Under the pieces are notes generated by a model, which saw nothing but the letters and a program-made list of their open reading frames with translations, was not told the DNA's origin and did no database searches. A DNA stretch of 64,000 bases from the NCBI GenBank assembly GCA_003167555.1, contig PMSN01000003.1, forward strand, positions 62,001-126,000, written 5' to 3'. The stretch is from Spartobacteria bacterium. GTDB taxonomy: Bacteria; Verrucomicrobiota; Verrucomicrobiia; Chthoniobacterales; UBA10450. The position numbers and the translations under genes are program-made. Of this stretch, positions 44,231 through 53,023 are shown in pieces; the first letter of the stretch is position 1, and each line of letters starts with the position of its first letter.

Positions 44231-44905
44231 ATGGAGAAATCTTGTGTCCTTCTCGCTGGTCTCGCGGCGTTCGTGTTTCTTTGCTCAGCCCATTCTCTTT
44301 GCGCGTCTGAACCTCTCTTCGCCTTCACTTACGAGGTCACTACCGCGGACAAAGGTGAACTGGAATTGGAGAATTGGGTCACGTGGCAGTTTCACCACGG
44401 TCGAAATGGCGAGCCGAACACACACGAATTCGATTTTCGGCATGAGCTCGAGTACGGCGTCACGGATCGGTTCCAAGCCTCGCTCTACTTCGCCGATTGG
44501 CACATCAACGATCATCCCGGCGGCGAGGACCGCGTCCATTACGATGATGCGGCGCTCGAAGTCATTTACCGGCTCTCGAGTCCCGACACCGATTTTCTAG
44601 GCAGCGCGGTTTACGGGGAAATCCGCGGCGGACCGGATTTCCTTGAGTTTGAAGGAAAGATTCTTCTCCAGAAAAATTCCGGAAAATGGATCGCGGCGTA
44701 CAACGCGGAGCTGGAAGGAAGGTGGATGGGCGAGCGTCTGGAAGAACGCGCGGGTGAATTCGCCCAGTCGATCGCGGTGAGCTTTGAGATCAATCCGCGC
44801 TTCACGGTCGGCGCTGAGGCGCTGCATGAGATCGACATTCCGAACTGGGACAAAGCGGATGAGCCGAGTGTGCAGACGCGATTGATTACCGGCTTCGAAT
44901 TTTAG
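44231..44905 (+). CDS. Exported beta-rich protein (outer-membrane barrel-like)
   Basis: 224 residues with a signal peptide (LLAGLAAFVFLCSAHSLCAS). The mature part is made of alternating strands with many aromatic and charged residues (FTYEVTTADKGELELENWVT, VTDRFQASLYFADWHIND) and ends in Phe (LITGFEF), typical of outer-membrane barrels. I cannot name the family. It converges with the EamA-type gene, ends overlapping by 4 bases. Confidence 0.78.
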   Translation: MEKSCVLLAGLAAFVFLCSAHSLCASEPLFAFTYEVTTADKGELELENWVTWQFHHGRNGEPNTHEFDFRHELEYGVTDRFQASLYFADWHINDHPGGEDRVHYDDAALEVIYRLSSPDTDFLGSAVYGEIRGGPDFLEFEGKILLQKNSGKWIAAYNAELEGRWMGERLEERAGEFAQSIAVSFEINPRFTVGAEALHEIDIPNWDKADEPSVQTRLITGFEF

Positions 44906-45327
44906 CGGCGGAGCAGCAACAATCCCGCTATCGACATCACGACCCCGAGCAACCGGAACGGCGACGCGGGCTCTTTGAAGAAGAATATTCCCGCCACCGC
45001 CATCATCGCGGCGCCCACCGCCAGGATCGCCGGCACCGCGGAGAGCGGCCCGCCTTTTTGGAAGAGCAAAAAGAAAACGATCGTGCCCACGCCCACGCAC
45101 AATCCCGTCAGGATCGAGTAGTTGATTCCCGGCATCGACGCCGTCTGACTCCAGCGCCCCGAGAAGCGCAGATAAAGCAGGTAGAGCAGAATCGTGATCG
45201 CAGCCGACGCCTCCACTACGAAACCGCCCAGCCCATCGCTGATATGGTCCGACGCCAGCTTGGTGAAAATCTGGTGCGCCCCGTAAAGAATCGCCGCGAC
45301 GAACGCGTACCAAAACCAGCCGGTCAT
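44902..45327 (-). CDS. EamA/DMT-family membrane protein (short)
   Basis: 141 residues with four to five hydrophobic helices (WFWYAFVAAILYGAHQIFTK, ITILLYLLYLRF, LTGLCVGVGTIVFFLLF, LLGVVMSIAGLLLL). The EamA drug/metabolite transporter fold usually has two such halves; this has one, so it would dimerise like small multidrug resistance or single-domain DMT proteins. Substrate unknown. The ATG at 45327 is 50 bases after the upstream DUF1259 relic. Confidence 0.8.
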   Translation of the reverse strand: MTGWFWYAFVAAILYGAHQIFTKLASDHISDGLGGFVVEASAAITILLYLLYLRFSGRWSQTASMPGINYSILTGLCVGVGTIVFFLLFQKGGPLSAVPAILAVGAAMMAVAGIFFFKEPASPFRLLGVVMSIAGLLLLRR

Positions 45328-45377
45328 GAATGACCGTTGACCGAACCAGACAGAAAGCAAACTCTAGAGACGCCGCC

Positions 45378-46281
45378 TCATGGTTTCGCCAGGTTGAGCG
45401 CGGCTTTGATGGAATTGGCCAGCGCAGCAGCTTTCCCGCGGCCCAATAATGCAGGAACATCATGCGCGGTTGTTCATGGGTCATGTGCTGATGGATCGCG
45501 ACGATGTTGATGTTCGCGGCGCGCAATGATTTCAGCACCGGCTGCAACTCATCTTCAGTCACGGCAAAATCGCCATCGACGATCGCGTTGTCGTCCGCGC
45601 CGGCGAACGCCGCCCAGGTGTTAACGCCGATTTCTTTCCCGATCTCCATCCCGTTCATCTGCGACTTCCTGCCAATCGTGAATTTCACCATCCCGTCTTT
45701 CACATCGCCTTGTAGAGCGAAGATCTCATTTAGGGGCGCGGGCGTGATCGAACTTTTGTCGGGCAACGATTTCTTTTCATTCTCGCTCTGAGCAAATTCG
45801 TTTGCCGGTGTCGCGTTTGCCGTGCGGATCGTTTTGATGGTGTCGTAAACCTTCTTCACCGCACCGGCCAGTTTCTCGCCGCCGCCTTCGCCGCTGATGT
45901 GCATGAAATAAACTTTCGGCTCGTCGAAGAAGAAATGATTGTGCAGCGCGGTTACGCTCAGTCCATTGTCGAGCGCGGCTGACATCACGGGATTCACTTC
46001 ATCTTCAAAGAGGACGGTGTCGCCCATCATCATGGCTTTGTCGTTCGTGCCCTGGAACGCGGCCCACGTCCCGAGTCCCATGAACGGAGGCATCTGCCAG
46101 CCAGCTACGGAAACTTTCACGTCGTCGCGGGGGAAGGTGACTTTGTAGACCCCTTCCGCCTGGTTCATCTTCCCTTGAGACCCGTGATTTCATCGATCTT
46201 CGCCGTATCGAGCGCAGCTTCCGCCGCGCAGACAGCACCGAACAAAGCACCGGCCAGACAAATAACGCGGAATGTTCTCAT
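45378..46281 (-). pseudogene. DUF1259 (LppY/LpqO-like) exported protein with two frameshifts
   Basis: A signal peptide frame (ATG 46281, RTFRVICLAGALFGAVCAAE) ends at ITGLKGR with TGA at 46165. The DUF1259 body continues in a shifted frame (NQAEGVYKVTFPRDDVKVSV, HNHFFFDEPKVYFMHISGEG, IHQHMTHEQPRMMFLHYWA). Near 45428-45440 it shifts again: the correct C-terminus (GKAAALANSIKAALNLAKP) is in the other frame and stops at 45378. Both shifts are single-base events. DUF1259 proteins often carry two copies of the domain, as here. Its function is unknown. It is either a pseudogene or a site of sequence errors. Confidence 0.8.
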
Positions 46282-46382
46282 GTTAATGAATTCGTTTGGC
46301 GGACTGAGCATGCTCGCCTTATTGGTGAATCCTTCCAAATGGAACTGTCTGATCGCGACTGGAGGACGCAACCCCTTTTCGA

Positions 46383-47693
46383 GTGAGCACCCCATCCCAG
46401 CGCGCCCCGAGTTTCGCCGAAGCATTCCGGTTTTGGCTGAAGCTGGGCTTCATCTCCTTCGGCGGACCGGCCGGCCAGATCGCGATCATGCAGACGGAAT
46501 TGGTCGAGCGCCGGCGCTGGATCAGCCAGTCGCGTTTTCTGCATGCGCTGAATTTTTGCATGCTCCTCCCTGGTCCCGAGGCGCAACAGCTCGCCATCTA
46601 TTGCGGCTGGCTCCTGCACAAAACCTGGGGCGGTATCGTGGCTGGCGCGCTCTTTGTCATCCCGTCGATGTTCGTCTTGTGGGGATTGAGTTTCGTTTAT
46701 GCGGCCTACGGTAATGTGCCATGGATTGCGGCGATCTTTTACGGCCTCAAGCCCGCGGTCTTCGCCATCGTCGCGTATGCCGTCCTCCGCATTGGGCGAA
46801 AGGCGTTGCGCAATCCGGTCATGTGGATCATCGCCGCCGGTTCCTTCGCTGGAATTTTTTTCTTGAAGGTGCCGTTTCCCGTCATCGTGTTGAGCGCGGG
46901 AATCGTCGGTTTTGTTGGCGGCAAATTAGCGCCGGCGATGTTCTCCGCCGGCTCGAATAAGAGCGAGGGAGAATCGAGCGTGTTGGATGATGAGGGTGAA
47001 TCGCCGGCGCACGCGAAACCGTCGTTCGGCAGAGCGGTGCGGGTGTGTCTGGTCTGGGGACTGTTGTGGTGGTTGCCGATTCTGGCGCTCGGATTCTGGC
47101 GCGGGTGGGACCACACGCTGTTTCAAGAAGGACTTTTTTTTGGCAAAGCGGCGGTCGTCACTTTCGGCGGCGCGTATGCGGTGTTGCCGTACGTCGCGCA
47201 GCAAGCGGTCGAGCATTATCACTGGCTCGGGCCGGGACAAATGATGGACGGGTTGGGCCTGGCGGAAACAACACCGGGTCCGCTGATCATGGTGCTGCAA
47301 TTCGTCGGGTTCATGGGTGGTTGGAGCCGGCCGATGGGTTTGTCTCCGCTGCTCGCCGCGACGCTGGGCGCGTTCATCACCACGTGGGCCACCTTCGTGC
47401 CGTGCTTCCTCTGGATTTTTCTCGGCGGCCCGCATATCGAACAACTGCGCGGCAACAAGACGATCGCTTCCACGCTCTCAGTCGTGACCGCGGCAGTCGT
47501 AGGCGTGATCCTGAATCTTGCGGTCTGGTTTGGTCTGCACGTGCTTTTTCCGGGAGGCCAGGCGATCGATTGGTTCGCGCTGGCGATCGGCGTGATCGCG
47601 TTCAGCGGAATGCTAAGGCTAAAGTGGAGTGTTGTGCCGGTCGTGCTCGGCAGCGGCGCCGCCGGTTTGATCTATCAACTGATCGTGCGCTGA
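46383..47693 (+). CDS. chrA: ChrA-type chromate transporter
   Basis: 436 residues. CHR family, long-chain form with two homologous halves. The first has FGGPAGQIAIMQTELVERRR and MLLPGPEAQQLA; the second has FGGAYAVLPYVAQQAVE and GLAETTPGPLIMVLQFVGF. These are the family signatures, with about ten helices in total. ChrA exports chromate, or chromate/sulfate-like anions, from the cytoplasm. The start is GTG at 46383. No chrB or other chromate gene is adjacent. The 5' end is divergent from the DUF1259 relic. Confidence 0.9.
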   Translation: MSTPSQRAPSFAEAFRFWLKLGFISFGGPAGQIAIMQTELVERRRWISQSRFLHALNFCMLLPGPEAQQLAIYCGWLLHKTWGGIVAGALFVIPSMFVLWGLSFVYAAYGNVPWIAAIFYGLKPAVFAIVAYAVLRIGRKALRNPVMWIIAAGSFAGIFFLKVPFPVIVLSAGIVGFVGGKLAPAMFSAGSNKSEGESSVLDDEGESPAHAKPSFGRAVRVCLVWGLLWWLPILALGFWRGWDHTLFQEGLFFGKAAVVTFGGAYAVLPYVAQQAVEHYHWLGPGQMMDGLGLAETTPGPLIMVLQFVGFMGGWSRPMGLSPLLAATLGAFITTWATFVPCFLWIFLGGPHIEQLRGNKTIASTLSVVTAAVVGVILNLAVWFGLHVLFPGGQAIDWFALAIGVIAFSGMLRLKWSVVPVVLGSGAAGLIYQLIVR

Positions 47694-47707
47694 CCTTTCG
47701 GTGCGCG

Positions 47708-49138
47708 CTAGTTGATCATCACGACCGTGCCGACGGGGATTTCGACAAACAATTTTTTTGCCGCATCGGACGGCAGACGAATGCAACCATGCGAGGCGGG
47801 GTAAGGCTGCACCACGCCTTCGTGCATGCCGAAGTCACGACAATTGAGGCGCATGAAATAAGGCATGGCGCACTTGTAGATGGTCGAGCGATGGTCGCGG
47901 TCTTTGTCGGTGATGACGTACTGGCCGGCGGGCGTCCCGAAGCCCTGGCGGCCGGTGGAAACTTTCGTGGTGAAAATAGTGACGCCGTCCTTGATGATCA
48001 TGGCGTTTTGTTTCGCGAGCGAAATCTCCACGCGCAATTGATCGGGCATGGGGCCGCAACCGAGGAGCATTTGCGTGCACTGCCAGTTTTCGCTCCACGC
48101 GGCAAAATAAAGCGGGAGCATTTTCTCGTGTGGCGTGGCCCGGTTCCGGTCGGCGCCGGCATCGAGCAAGGCGCGGACGTAATCGGCCTTGCCGAGCCCG
48201 GCCGCGAGCATCAACAAATTGATGCCGCTCTCCTGCTCGATATAAAGGCGCAGGTATTTCGATTTCAGGAGCGACATGAATTCTTTCTCGCAATTTTTCG
48301 GCAAGGCAATGTTCGGGTCGCTGCCGCAGGCGAGGAGAGTGCGGAACAGCACCGCGTCATCCTTGGCGATGGCGTAGGCAATCAGCGGCGTCGTGCCTCC
48401 TTCGCGGGTGGGAGGCGCGGGATGCTTGCTCAAGAGAAGCCGGACCTGATCTTTCATGTCCGCGTGCAGTGCGACCTCGAGCGCGTGCCTGGTGCTGGGC
48501 GTCCAGTGCAGAGTGGCGGGGGATTTCTCCAGGACGCTCTGAAAAATCTTCATGTCGCCGGTCTCGAGAGCCATCGTCAACAAGTCGCGATCCGGGGCCG
48601 AAACCACCTCGAGGTTCGACATACGCGGCAGAAGAAGTTTGACCGCCTCGAGCTTCCCGGCGCGGATCGCATAATGCAGCGCGGTGCGTCCGGTCGAATC
48701 CATCGAATCCACCCGGGCTTGGTGTTCGAGCAAGGTCCGGAGCATTTCGACATTGCCATTCGTGGCCGCCACCATGAGAGCCGTAAGACCGGAGTCGTTG
48801 GTGGCCTCGACGGATGCGCCCACTTCGATGAGGCGGCGGACGACCTCCCAATCCTGTTTCAATGCAGCCGCCACCAGCGCTGCCTCGGCCGGCGCAAACG
48901 GCGCCTTCACGTCAATCTCAGAGAGGAAACAATGATCGACGATGTGATTTCGACGCGCGGCCATCAGCGGTAGCAATGCATCGCGGGTAAGCGATGAAGA
49001 GCGGGTTTCCGCGCTTAACGACGGTGGCCGGGCAGGCAACCGAGGCTGCGCCTGCGGGTCGGGCGCGAGACTTGTCGATCGAACGATGAGCAGCGCGGCG
49101 ATGATGCCGGTAAGAGTTCGAAAGGCGGAAACACGCAT
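47708..49138 (-). CDS. Ankyrin-repeat protein with C-terminal L,D-transpeptidase domain
   Basis: 476 residues from the ATG at 49138, which starts a signal peptide (FRTLTGIIAALLIVRSTS). Ankyrin repeats span about 100-360 (DSGLTALMVAATNGNVEMLR, DSTGRTALHYAIRAGKLEAV, GINLLMLAAGLGKADYVRAL). The C-terminal 110 residues are a YkuD L,D-transpeptidase: FTTKVSTGRQGFGTPAGQY and the catalytic SHGCIRLPSDA. It would form or edit 3-3 peptidoglycan cross-links in the periplasm. Ankyrin and YkuD in one protein is an unusual but seen combination. It converges with chrA. Confidence 0.88.
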   Translation of the reverse strand: MRVSAFRTLTGIIAALLIVRSTSLAPDPQAQPRLPARPPSLSAETRSSSLTRDALLPLMAARRNHIVDHCFLSEIDVKAPFAPAEAALVAAALKQDWEVVRRLIEVGASVEATNDSGLTALMVAATNGNVEMLRTLLEHQARVDSMDSTGRTALHYAIRAGKLEAVKLLLPRMSNLEVVSAPDRDLLTMALETGDMKIFQSVLEKSPATLHWTPSTRHALEVALHADMKDQVRLLLSKHPAPPTREGGTTPLIAYAIAKDDAVLFRTLLACGSDPNIALPKNCEKEFMSLLKSKYLRLYIEQESGINLLMLAAGLGKADYVRALLDAGADRNRATPHEKMLPLYFAAWSENWQCTQMLLGCGPMPDQLRVEISLAKQNAMIIKDGVTIFTTKVSTGRQGFGTPAGQYVITDKDRDHRSTIYKCAMPYFMRLNCRDFGMHEGVVQPYPASHGCIRLPSDAAKKLFVEIPVGTVVMIN

Positions 49139-49315
49139 GTCGGGAAAAGACGCACCAAATATTACACCTTGCGTCAAGAGGATAAGAGCACGGGAGAGGC
49201 CAGAGAGAGTTTTGGCCAATGCCGACGCGGCTGCTGTTTGTCTCGGTCAAATGGCTTGACCAGGCTTCCTGCGCCCCAATAGGGTAGTAATCCGCTCTAA
49301 AAAAGGAAAACACCG

Positions 49316-49984
49316 ATGAAAACAATGATCCTCGCCATCTCTGCTCTCGTCATTGCTGCTGCGCCTTTGGCACGCGCCCAGGAAGAGGCGAGCCCCATGC
49401 CGGCAGCCTCGCCCGAAGCGACCGTGTCCGAGAAACCAACCGCGTCTCCTTCCGATACCAGTGTTTCGGTGACGACCGAGAAGACTGCTTCGCCGTCGCC
49501 AAACCCGAGCGCCTCGCCATCGGCCTCACCGAAATCGTCCCCGGCTGAGAAAAGCAGCGCCAAGACCGCGCCAACTTCGGCGGCGGTCATGCCGGTGAAG
49601 AAATCGACCCCGGAAGCGACGCTCAAAGACATTGAGGACAAATGGGAAGCGTCCATCCAGGTGCACGATCCGGCGGTCGCGAAGGCCTATCTGGCAAACG
49701 ATTTCCGAGGCGTCAGTTCAAAAGGGAAGGTGATGAGCAAGTCGAACCTTCTTTCCGAACTCAAAAAGGACACCGATACCTACACCTCCACCAAGAACGG
49801 CAAGCTGGATGTGCGCGTATTTGGCGGCCAATTCGCGGTGGTCATGGGCACGTCGACAGAAATCGGCAAGGACAAGGCCGGGAAAGCCTTTAATCGCAGC
49901 TTTCGTTGGACCGATACGTGGGTAGCCCGCGGCGGTAACTGGCAATGCGTCGCTTCCCAAGCGATGCTCATGTCGTCGAAGTAG
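49316..49984 (+). CDS. Exported DUF4440 (NTF2-like) protein
   Basis: 222 residues with a signal peptide (MKTMILAISALVIAAAPLA). A Ser/Pro/Ala/Lys-rich linker (about 25-90) separates it from an NTF2-like DUF4440 domain: TLKDIEDKWEASIQVHDPAV, AYLANDFRGVSSKGKVMSKS and FRWTDTWVARGGNWQCVASQ. DUF4440 proteins are small cone-shaped folds with varied roles; the ligand is unknown. The gene stands alone. Confidence 0.85.
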   Translation: MKTMILAISALVIAAAPLARAQEEASPMPAASPEATVSEKPTASPSDTSVSVTTEKTASPSPNPSASPSASPKSSPAEKSSAKTAPTSAAVMPVKKSTPEATLKDIEDKWEASIQVHDPAVAKAYLANDFRGVSSKGKVMSKSNLLSELKKDTDTYTSTKNGKLDVRVFGGQFAVVMGTSTEIGKDKAGKAFNRSFRWTDTWVARGGNWQCVASQAMLMSSK

Positions 49985-50080
49985 TTCCTTAGAGTCAGGC
50001 AAGCGAAGCGGCCGCGCGGACGAGAACATTCCGCGCTTGCCCGGTTTACTCGTACGCTCAGGCCGGTAGCTTAGACGCTC

Positions 50081-51124
50081 ATGGCTATTTCAGAGGGCGA
50101 AATCAAAGAAGCGTTGAAAGCGGTGAAGTATCCCGGCTTCAGTCGCGACATTGTTTCGTTCGGCTTGGTAAAGGGAATTCAGATCGACGGTGGAGCCATC
50201 ACCGTGCAACTCGCGCTCGCCACGAATGAGCCCGCGATTCCGCAAGCGATCAAGACAGAGGCCGAGCAGATTCTCCGCGCCATGCCTGGCGTCGAAAACG
50301 CCCGCGTCCTGATCGATATCCACGCGCCGCCGGCTGGAGCAGGAGCGGCCGGAGTGGGGACGACACGCATTGAAGGAATCAGACACGTCATCGCGATCGC
50401 GAGCGGCAAAGGCGGCGTCGGGAAATCGACCGTCGCGGCCAATCTCGCTGTCGCCCTGGAAAAAACCGGCGCACGCGTCGGCCTTTGCGATTGCGACATC
50501 TACGGTCCGAGCATCTCGCTTATGTTCGGAACGCGCGATCGGCCCACGGCCACGGAGGAAAACCGGATCATCCCGATCGAGCAATACAATCTCAAGCTGA
50601 TGTCGATGGGATTCCTCCTCGAAGACTCGGCGCCCGCGATTTTGCGCGGTCCGATGGTGACGCGCTACACCCAGCAATTCCTGCGGCAGGTGGAATGGGG
50701 CGAGCTCGATTATCTCGTGCTCGATCTGCCGCCGGGCACCGGCGACATTCAGCTCACGATCGTGCAAACCGTCGCACTCGCCGGTGCGATCATCGTGACC
50801 ACGCCGCAGGAAGTGGCGCTGATCGACGCCCGGAAGGCTTCGACCATGTTCGAGAAAGTGAATGTGCCGGTCCTGGGCTTAATCGAAAACATGAGCTACT
50901 TCGAATCGCCGAGCGACGGCAAGCGCTACGACATTTTCGGCTCGGGCGGCGGGGCGCGCGAAGCGAAACGTCTCCGCGTTCCGTTACTGGGGCAGATTCC
51001 CATCGACATCGCCACTCGCGAATCCGGCGATCGAGGCATGCCGATCACCGCTGAGGACGTTAATTCACCCGTCGCCGCCGAGTTCATGAAGATCGCCCAA
51101 GGGCTTCGCGAGACCCTGCCGTAG
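50081..51124 (+). CDS. Mrp/NBP35-type iron-sulfur cluster carrier ATPase
   Basis: 347 residues. An N-terminal DUF59-like part (ALKAVKYPGFSRDIVSFGLV) precedes the P-loop ATPase: deviant Walker A ASGKGGVGKST at about 108-118, LRGPMVTRYTQQFLRQVEWG, DLPPGTGDIQLT. These proteins bind and transfer Fe-S clusters. The usual CxxC between ENMSYF and the following Phe-Gly is absent here (ENMSYFESPSDGKRYDIFG), as in some Mrp proteins, so cluster binding is uncertain. Symbol withheld. The nearest Fe-S genes are sufCBD 6 kb away. Confidence 0.9.
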   Translation: MAISEGEIKEALKAVKYPGFSRDIVSFGLVKGIQIDGGAITVQLALATNEPAIPQAIKTEAEQILRAMPGVENARVLIDIHAPPAGAGAAGVGTTRIEGIRHVIAIASGKGGVGKSTVAANLAVALEKTGARVGLCDCDIYGPSISLMFGTRDRPTATEENRIIPIEQYNLKLMSMGFLLEDSAPAILRGPMVTRYTQQFLRQVEWGELDYLVLDLPPGTGDIQLTIVQTVALAGAIIVTTPQEVALIDARKASTMFEKVNVPVLGLIENMSYFESPSDGKRYDIFGSGGGAREAKRLRVPLLGQIPIDIATRESGDRGMPITAEDVNSPVAAEFMKIAQGLRETLP

Positions 51125-51201
51125 CCTGGAATTGAATAGGTACGCCCGCTGCTACATCTAAGTCAGGACGATATGGTTTTTGTTGACCAAATCTGGGTTA
51201 T

Positions 51202-51447
51202 ATGAAAAACAGTCCCGAGATGACCGCCGCCCAAGGGGAACAATCTCAGTTCGTGAAGAACTCGGTGCTCTACAAAGAGTTCCTGGCCGAGCGGGAAGAA
51301 ATTTTGAAACATAAATGGATCGAGAGCGAGAAGGTCGGAGCCGACATCGGCTTTGAAAAGGCCCTGCTTGATTGGATCGTGAAATATCGTTCCAGCTGGC
51401 GGAACAAGCGGATGAAGGAGGCCAAGGCCGAAACAACCGCGTCGTAA
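51202..51447 (+). CDS. Small conserved hypothetical protein, 81 aa
   Basis: A helical protein with a repeated charged pattern (LYKEFLAEREEILKHKWIES, then EKVGADIGFEKALLDWIVKY and WRNKRMKEAK). I recall short bacterial proteins of this kind next to DUF4032-type genes, but I cannot assign a function. It is 78 bases after mrp on the same strand and may share its transcript. Confidence 0.7.
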   Translation: MKNSPEMTAAQGEQSQFVKNSVLYKEFLAEREEILKHKWIESEKVGADIGFEKALLDWIVKYRSSWRNKRMKEAKAETTAS

Positions 51448-51468
51448 TCTTTCCCACTATCCTTTAAT

Positions 51469-51486
51469 GCGATCCCGCGAGGTCGC
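51469..51486 (+). promoter_or_regulatory. Candidate PyrR-binding hairpin upstream of pyrR
   Basis: GCGATCCCGCGAGGTCGC contains TCCCGCGAGG, which fits the core of the PyrR recognition loop (UCCNGNGAGGY) at every fixed position, and the flanking GCGA/TCGC can pair to close the stem. It lies 62 bases before the pyrR start. In Bacillus, PyrR binds this loop to control transcription attenuation; in mycobacteria a similar loop blocks translation. No clear downstream terminator hairpin is seen, so translational control seems likelier. Confidence 0.6.
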
Positions 51487-51548
51487 CAAGGAATCCGCTG
51501 ACCACCCAACCACATCATCCCGCTTCGCCCGCCAGCGCCACTCCTCCG

Positions 51549-52079
51549 GTGCTGGATGCCGACGCCATTGGGCGCGCCCTACGCCGCATCGCGCACGAAA
51601 TCGTCGAGCGCAATCCGGAGCTCGGCTCCGTCATTCTCGCCGGGATTCCTTCGCGCGGCGTCGAGATCGCCCTCCGGCTGGCCGGCATCATTGAGTCGTT
51701 GCGACAAATTCAGGTTCCGACCGGCATCATCGATGTTTCGATGCACCGCGATGATGTCGGCACCCGCGCCGAGCTGCCGCGGATGCAAGCGTCTCACCTT
51801 CCACTGCCGCTCGAAAACAAAACCGTCATCATTGTCGATGACGTTTTCTTCACCGGCCGCACGGCCCGCGCGGCGATGGACGCGATCAGCTCGTTCGGCC
51901 GGCCCGCGCGCATCCAGCTCGCCGCGCTGATCGACCGCGGTCATCGCGAGTTGCCGATTCGCGTTGATTACGTCGGCAAGAATCTGCCGACCGCGCCCGG
52001 GGAACGGGTCCGTTTGCGTCTTGAAAATGTGGATGGAGAACCGGATGCCGTTTGGCTGCTGAAGGAGGAGAAGGCATGA
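51549..52079 (+). CDS. pyrR: Pyrimidine operon regulator PyrR
   Basis: 176 residues. PyrR binds pyr mRNA in response to UMP and can act as uracil phosphoribosyltransferase. The PRPP-binding motif [20 protein letters not shown] is present, with [20 protein letters not shown] before it and [20 protein letters not shown] after. The start is GTG at 51549. The stop overlaps the pyrB start (ATGA). A matching recognition loop lies upstream. Confidence 0.93.
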   Translation: MLDADAIGRALRRIAHEIVERNPELGSVILAGIPSRGVEIALRLAGIIESLRQIQVPTGIIDVSMHRDDVGTRAELPRMQASHLPLPLENKTVIIVDDVFFTGRTARAAMDAISSFGRPARIQLAALIDRGHRELPIRVDYVGKNLPTAPGERVRLRLENVDGEPDAVWLLKEEKA

Positions 52080-53023
52080 CGGAACCCGGCAAGTCGAAGA
52101 TGCGCTGGCAACGGAAGGATCTGCTCGGTATTCGCGAGCTTTCCGCGGAGGAAATCGTTTTCATTCTCGACACGGCTGGCGCGTTCAAAGAAGTCGGCAC
52201 CCGCGAGATCAAGAAAGTGCCTGCGCTCCGCGGCAAGACGCTGGTGAATTTTTTCGTCGAACCGAGCACACGCACGCGCACCTCTTTCGAGATCGCGGCG
52301 ATTCGCTTGAGCGCGGATGTCATCAACATTTCGGCGGGTTCTTCCAGCCTGACGAAAGGCGAAACGCTCAAGGACACCGCGAAAATTCTCGAAGCGAACC
52401 ACGCCGATCTCATCGTCCTGCGGCACAGCTCGGCCGGCGCGCCGCAGTTTCTGGCCGAGCGCCTCACCTCGAGCATCATCAACGCCGGCGACGGCGCGCA
52501 CGAGCATCCCACCCAGGCGCTCCTGGATCTTTACACGATCCGACAAAGGAAAGGCGCCGTGGCAGGACTCCATGTCGTCATCATCGGCGACATCCTCTTC
52601 AGCCGTGTCGCGCGCTCGAATATCTTCGCTCTCCTGAAACTGGGCGCGCGCGTGACCCTGGTGGGTCCGAGCACGCTCGTGCCGCGCGAATTTGAAAAGC
52701 TCGGTGTCGCCGTCTCCTACAATATCGATGAGGTGTTGCCGAGCGCCGACGTTGTAAATCTCTTGCGCATTCAACACGAACGCCAGCGCAAGGAGTATTT
52801 CCCCGGCATCGGCGAATACATCCGGTTGTTCGGCCTAACGAAAGAACGCGCGAAGCTTTTGAAACCGGATTGCCTGATCATGCATCCCGGCCCGATCAAT
52901 CGCGGCGTCGAACTGGATAGCGATTTGGCCGACGGCGCTCAGAGCGTGATCCTCGAGCAGGTCACGAACGGTCTCGCCGTCCGGATGGCGGTCCTTTACC
53001 TCTGCGGAGGAATTTCGGCGTGA
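52076..53023 (+). CDS. pyrB: Aspartate carbamoyltransferase catalytic subunit
   Basis: 315 residues. Joins carbamoyl phosphate and aspartate, the second step of pyrimidine synthesis. [17 protein letters not shown] carries the STRT carbamoyl-phosphate site, [14 protein letters not shown] the second signature, and RLQ-like [16 protein letters not shown] the aspartate region. The ATG at 52076 overlaps the pyrR stop by ATGA. No pyrI gene follows. The stop meets the pyrC start (TGATG). Confidence 0.95.
   Translation: MTEPGKSKMRWQRKDLLGIRELSAEEIVFILDTAGAFKEVGTREIKKVPALRGKTLVNFFVEPSTRTRTSFEIAAIRLSADVINISAGSSSLTKGETLKDTAKILEANHADLIVLRHSSAGAPQFLAERLTSSIINAGDGAHEHPTQALLDLYTIRQRKGAVAGLHVVIIGDILFSRVARSNIFALLKLGARVTLVGPSTLVPREFEKLGVAVSYNIDEVLPSADVVNLLRIQHERQRKEYFPGIGEYIRLFGLTKERAKLLKPDCLIMHPGPINRGVELDSDLADGAQSVILEQVTNGLAVRMAVLYLCGGISA

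Noticed and set aside
47045-48973. A 642-codon open frame on the plus strand over chrA and the ankyrin gene
   Set aside because: It lies antisense to or in another frame of two genes with clear domains; the translation is Arg/Gly/His-rich shadow sequence.
51467-51694. A 75-codon frame starting ATGCGATCCCGC before pyrR
   Set aside because: It overlaps the PyrR loop and runs into pyrR in another frame; the peptide is Arg/Ser-rich shadow.
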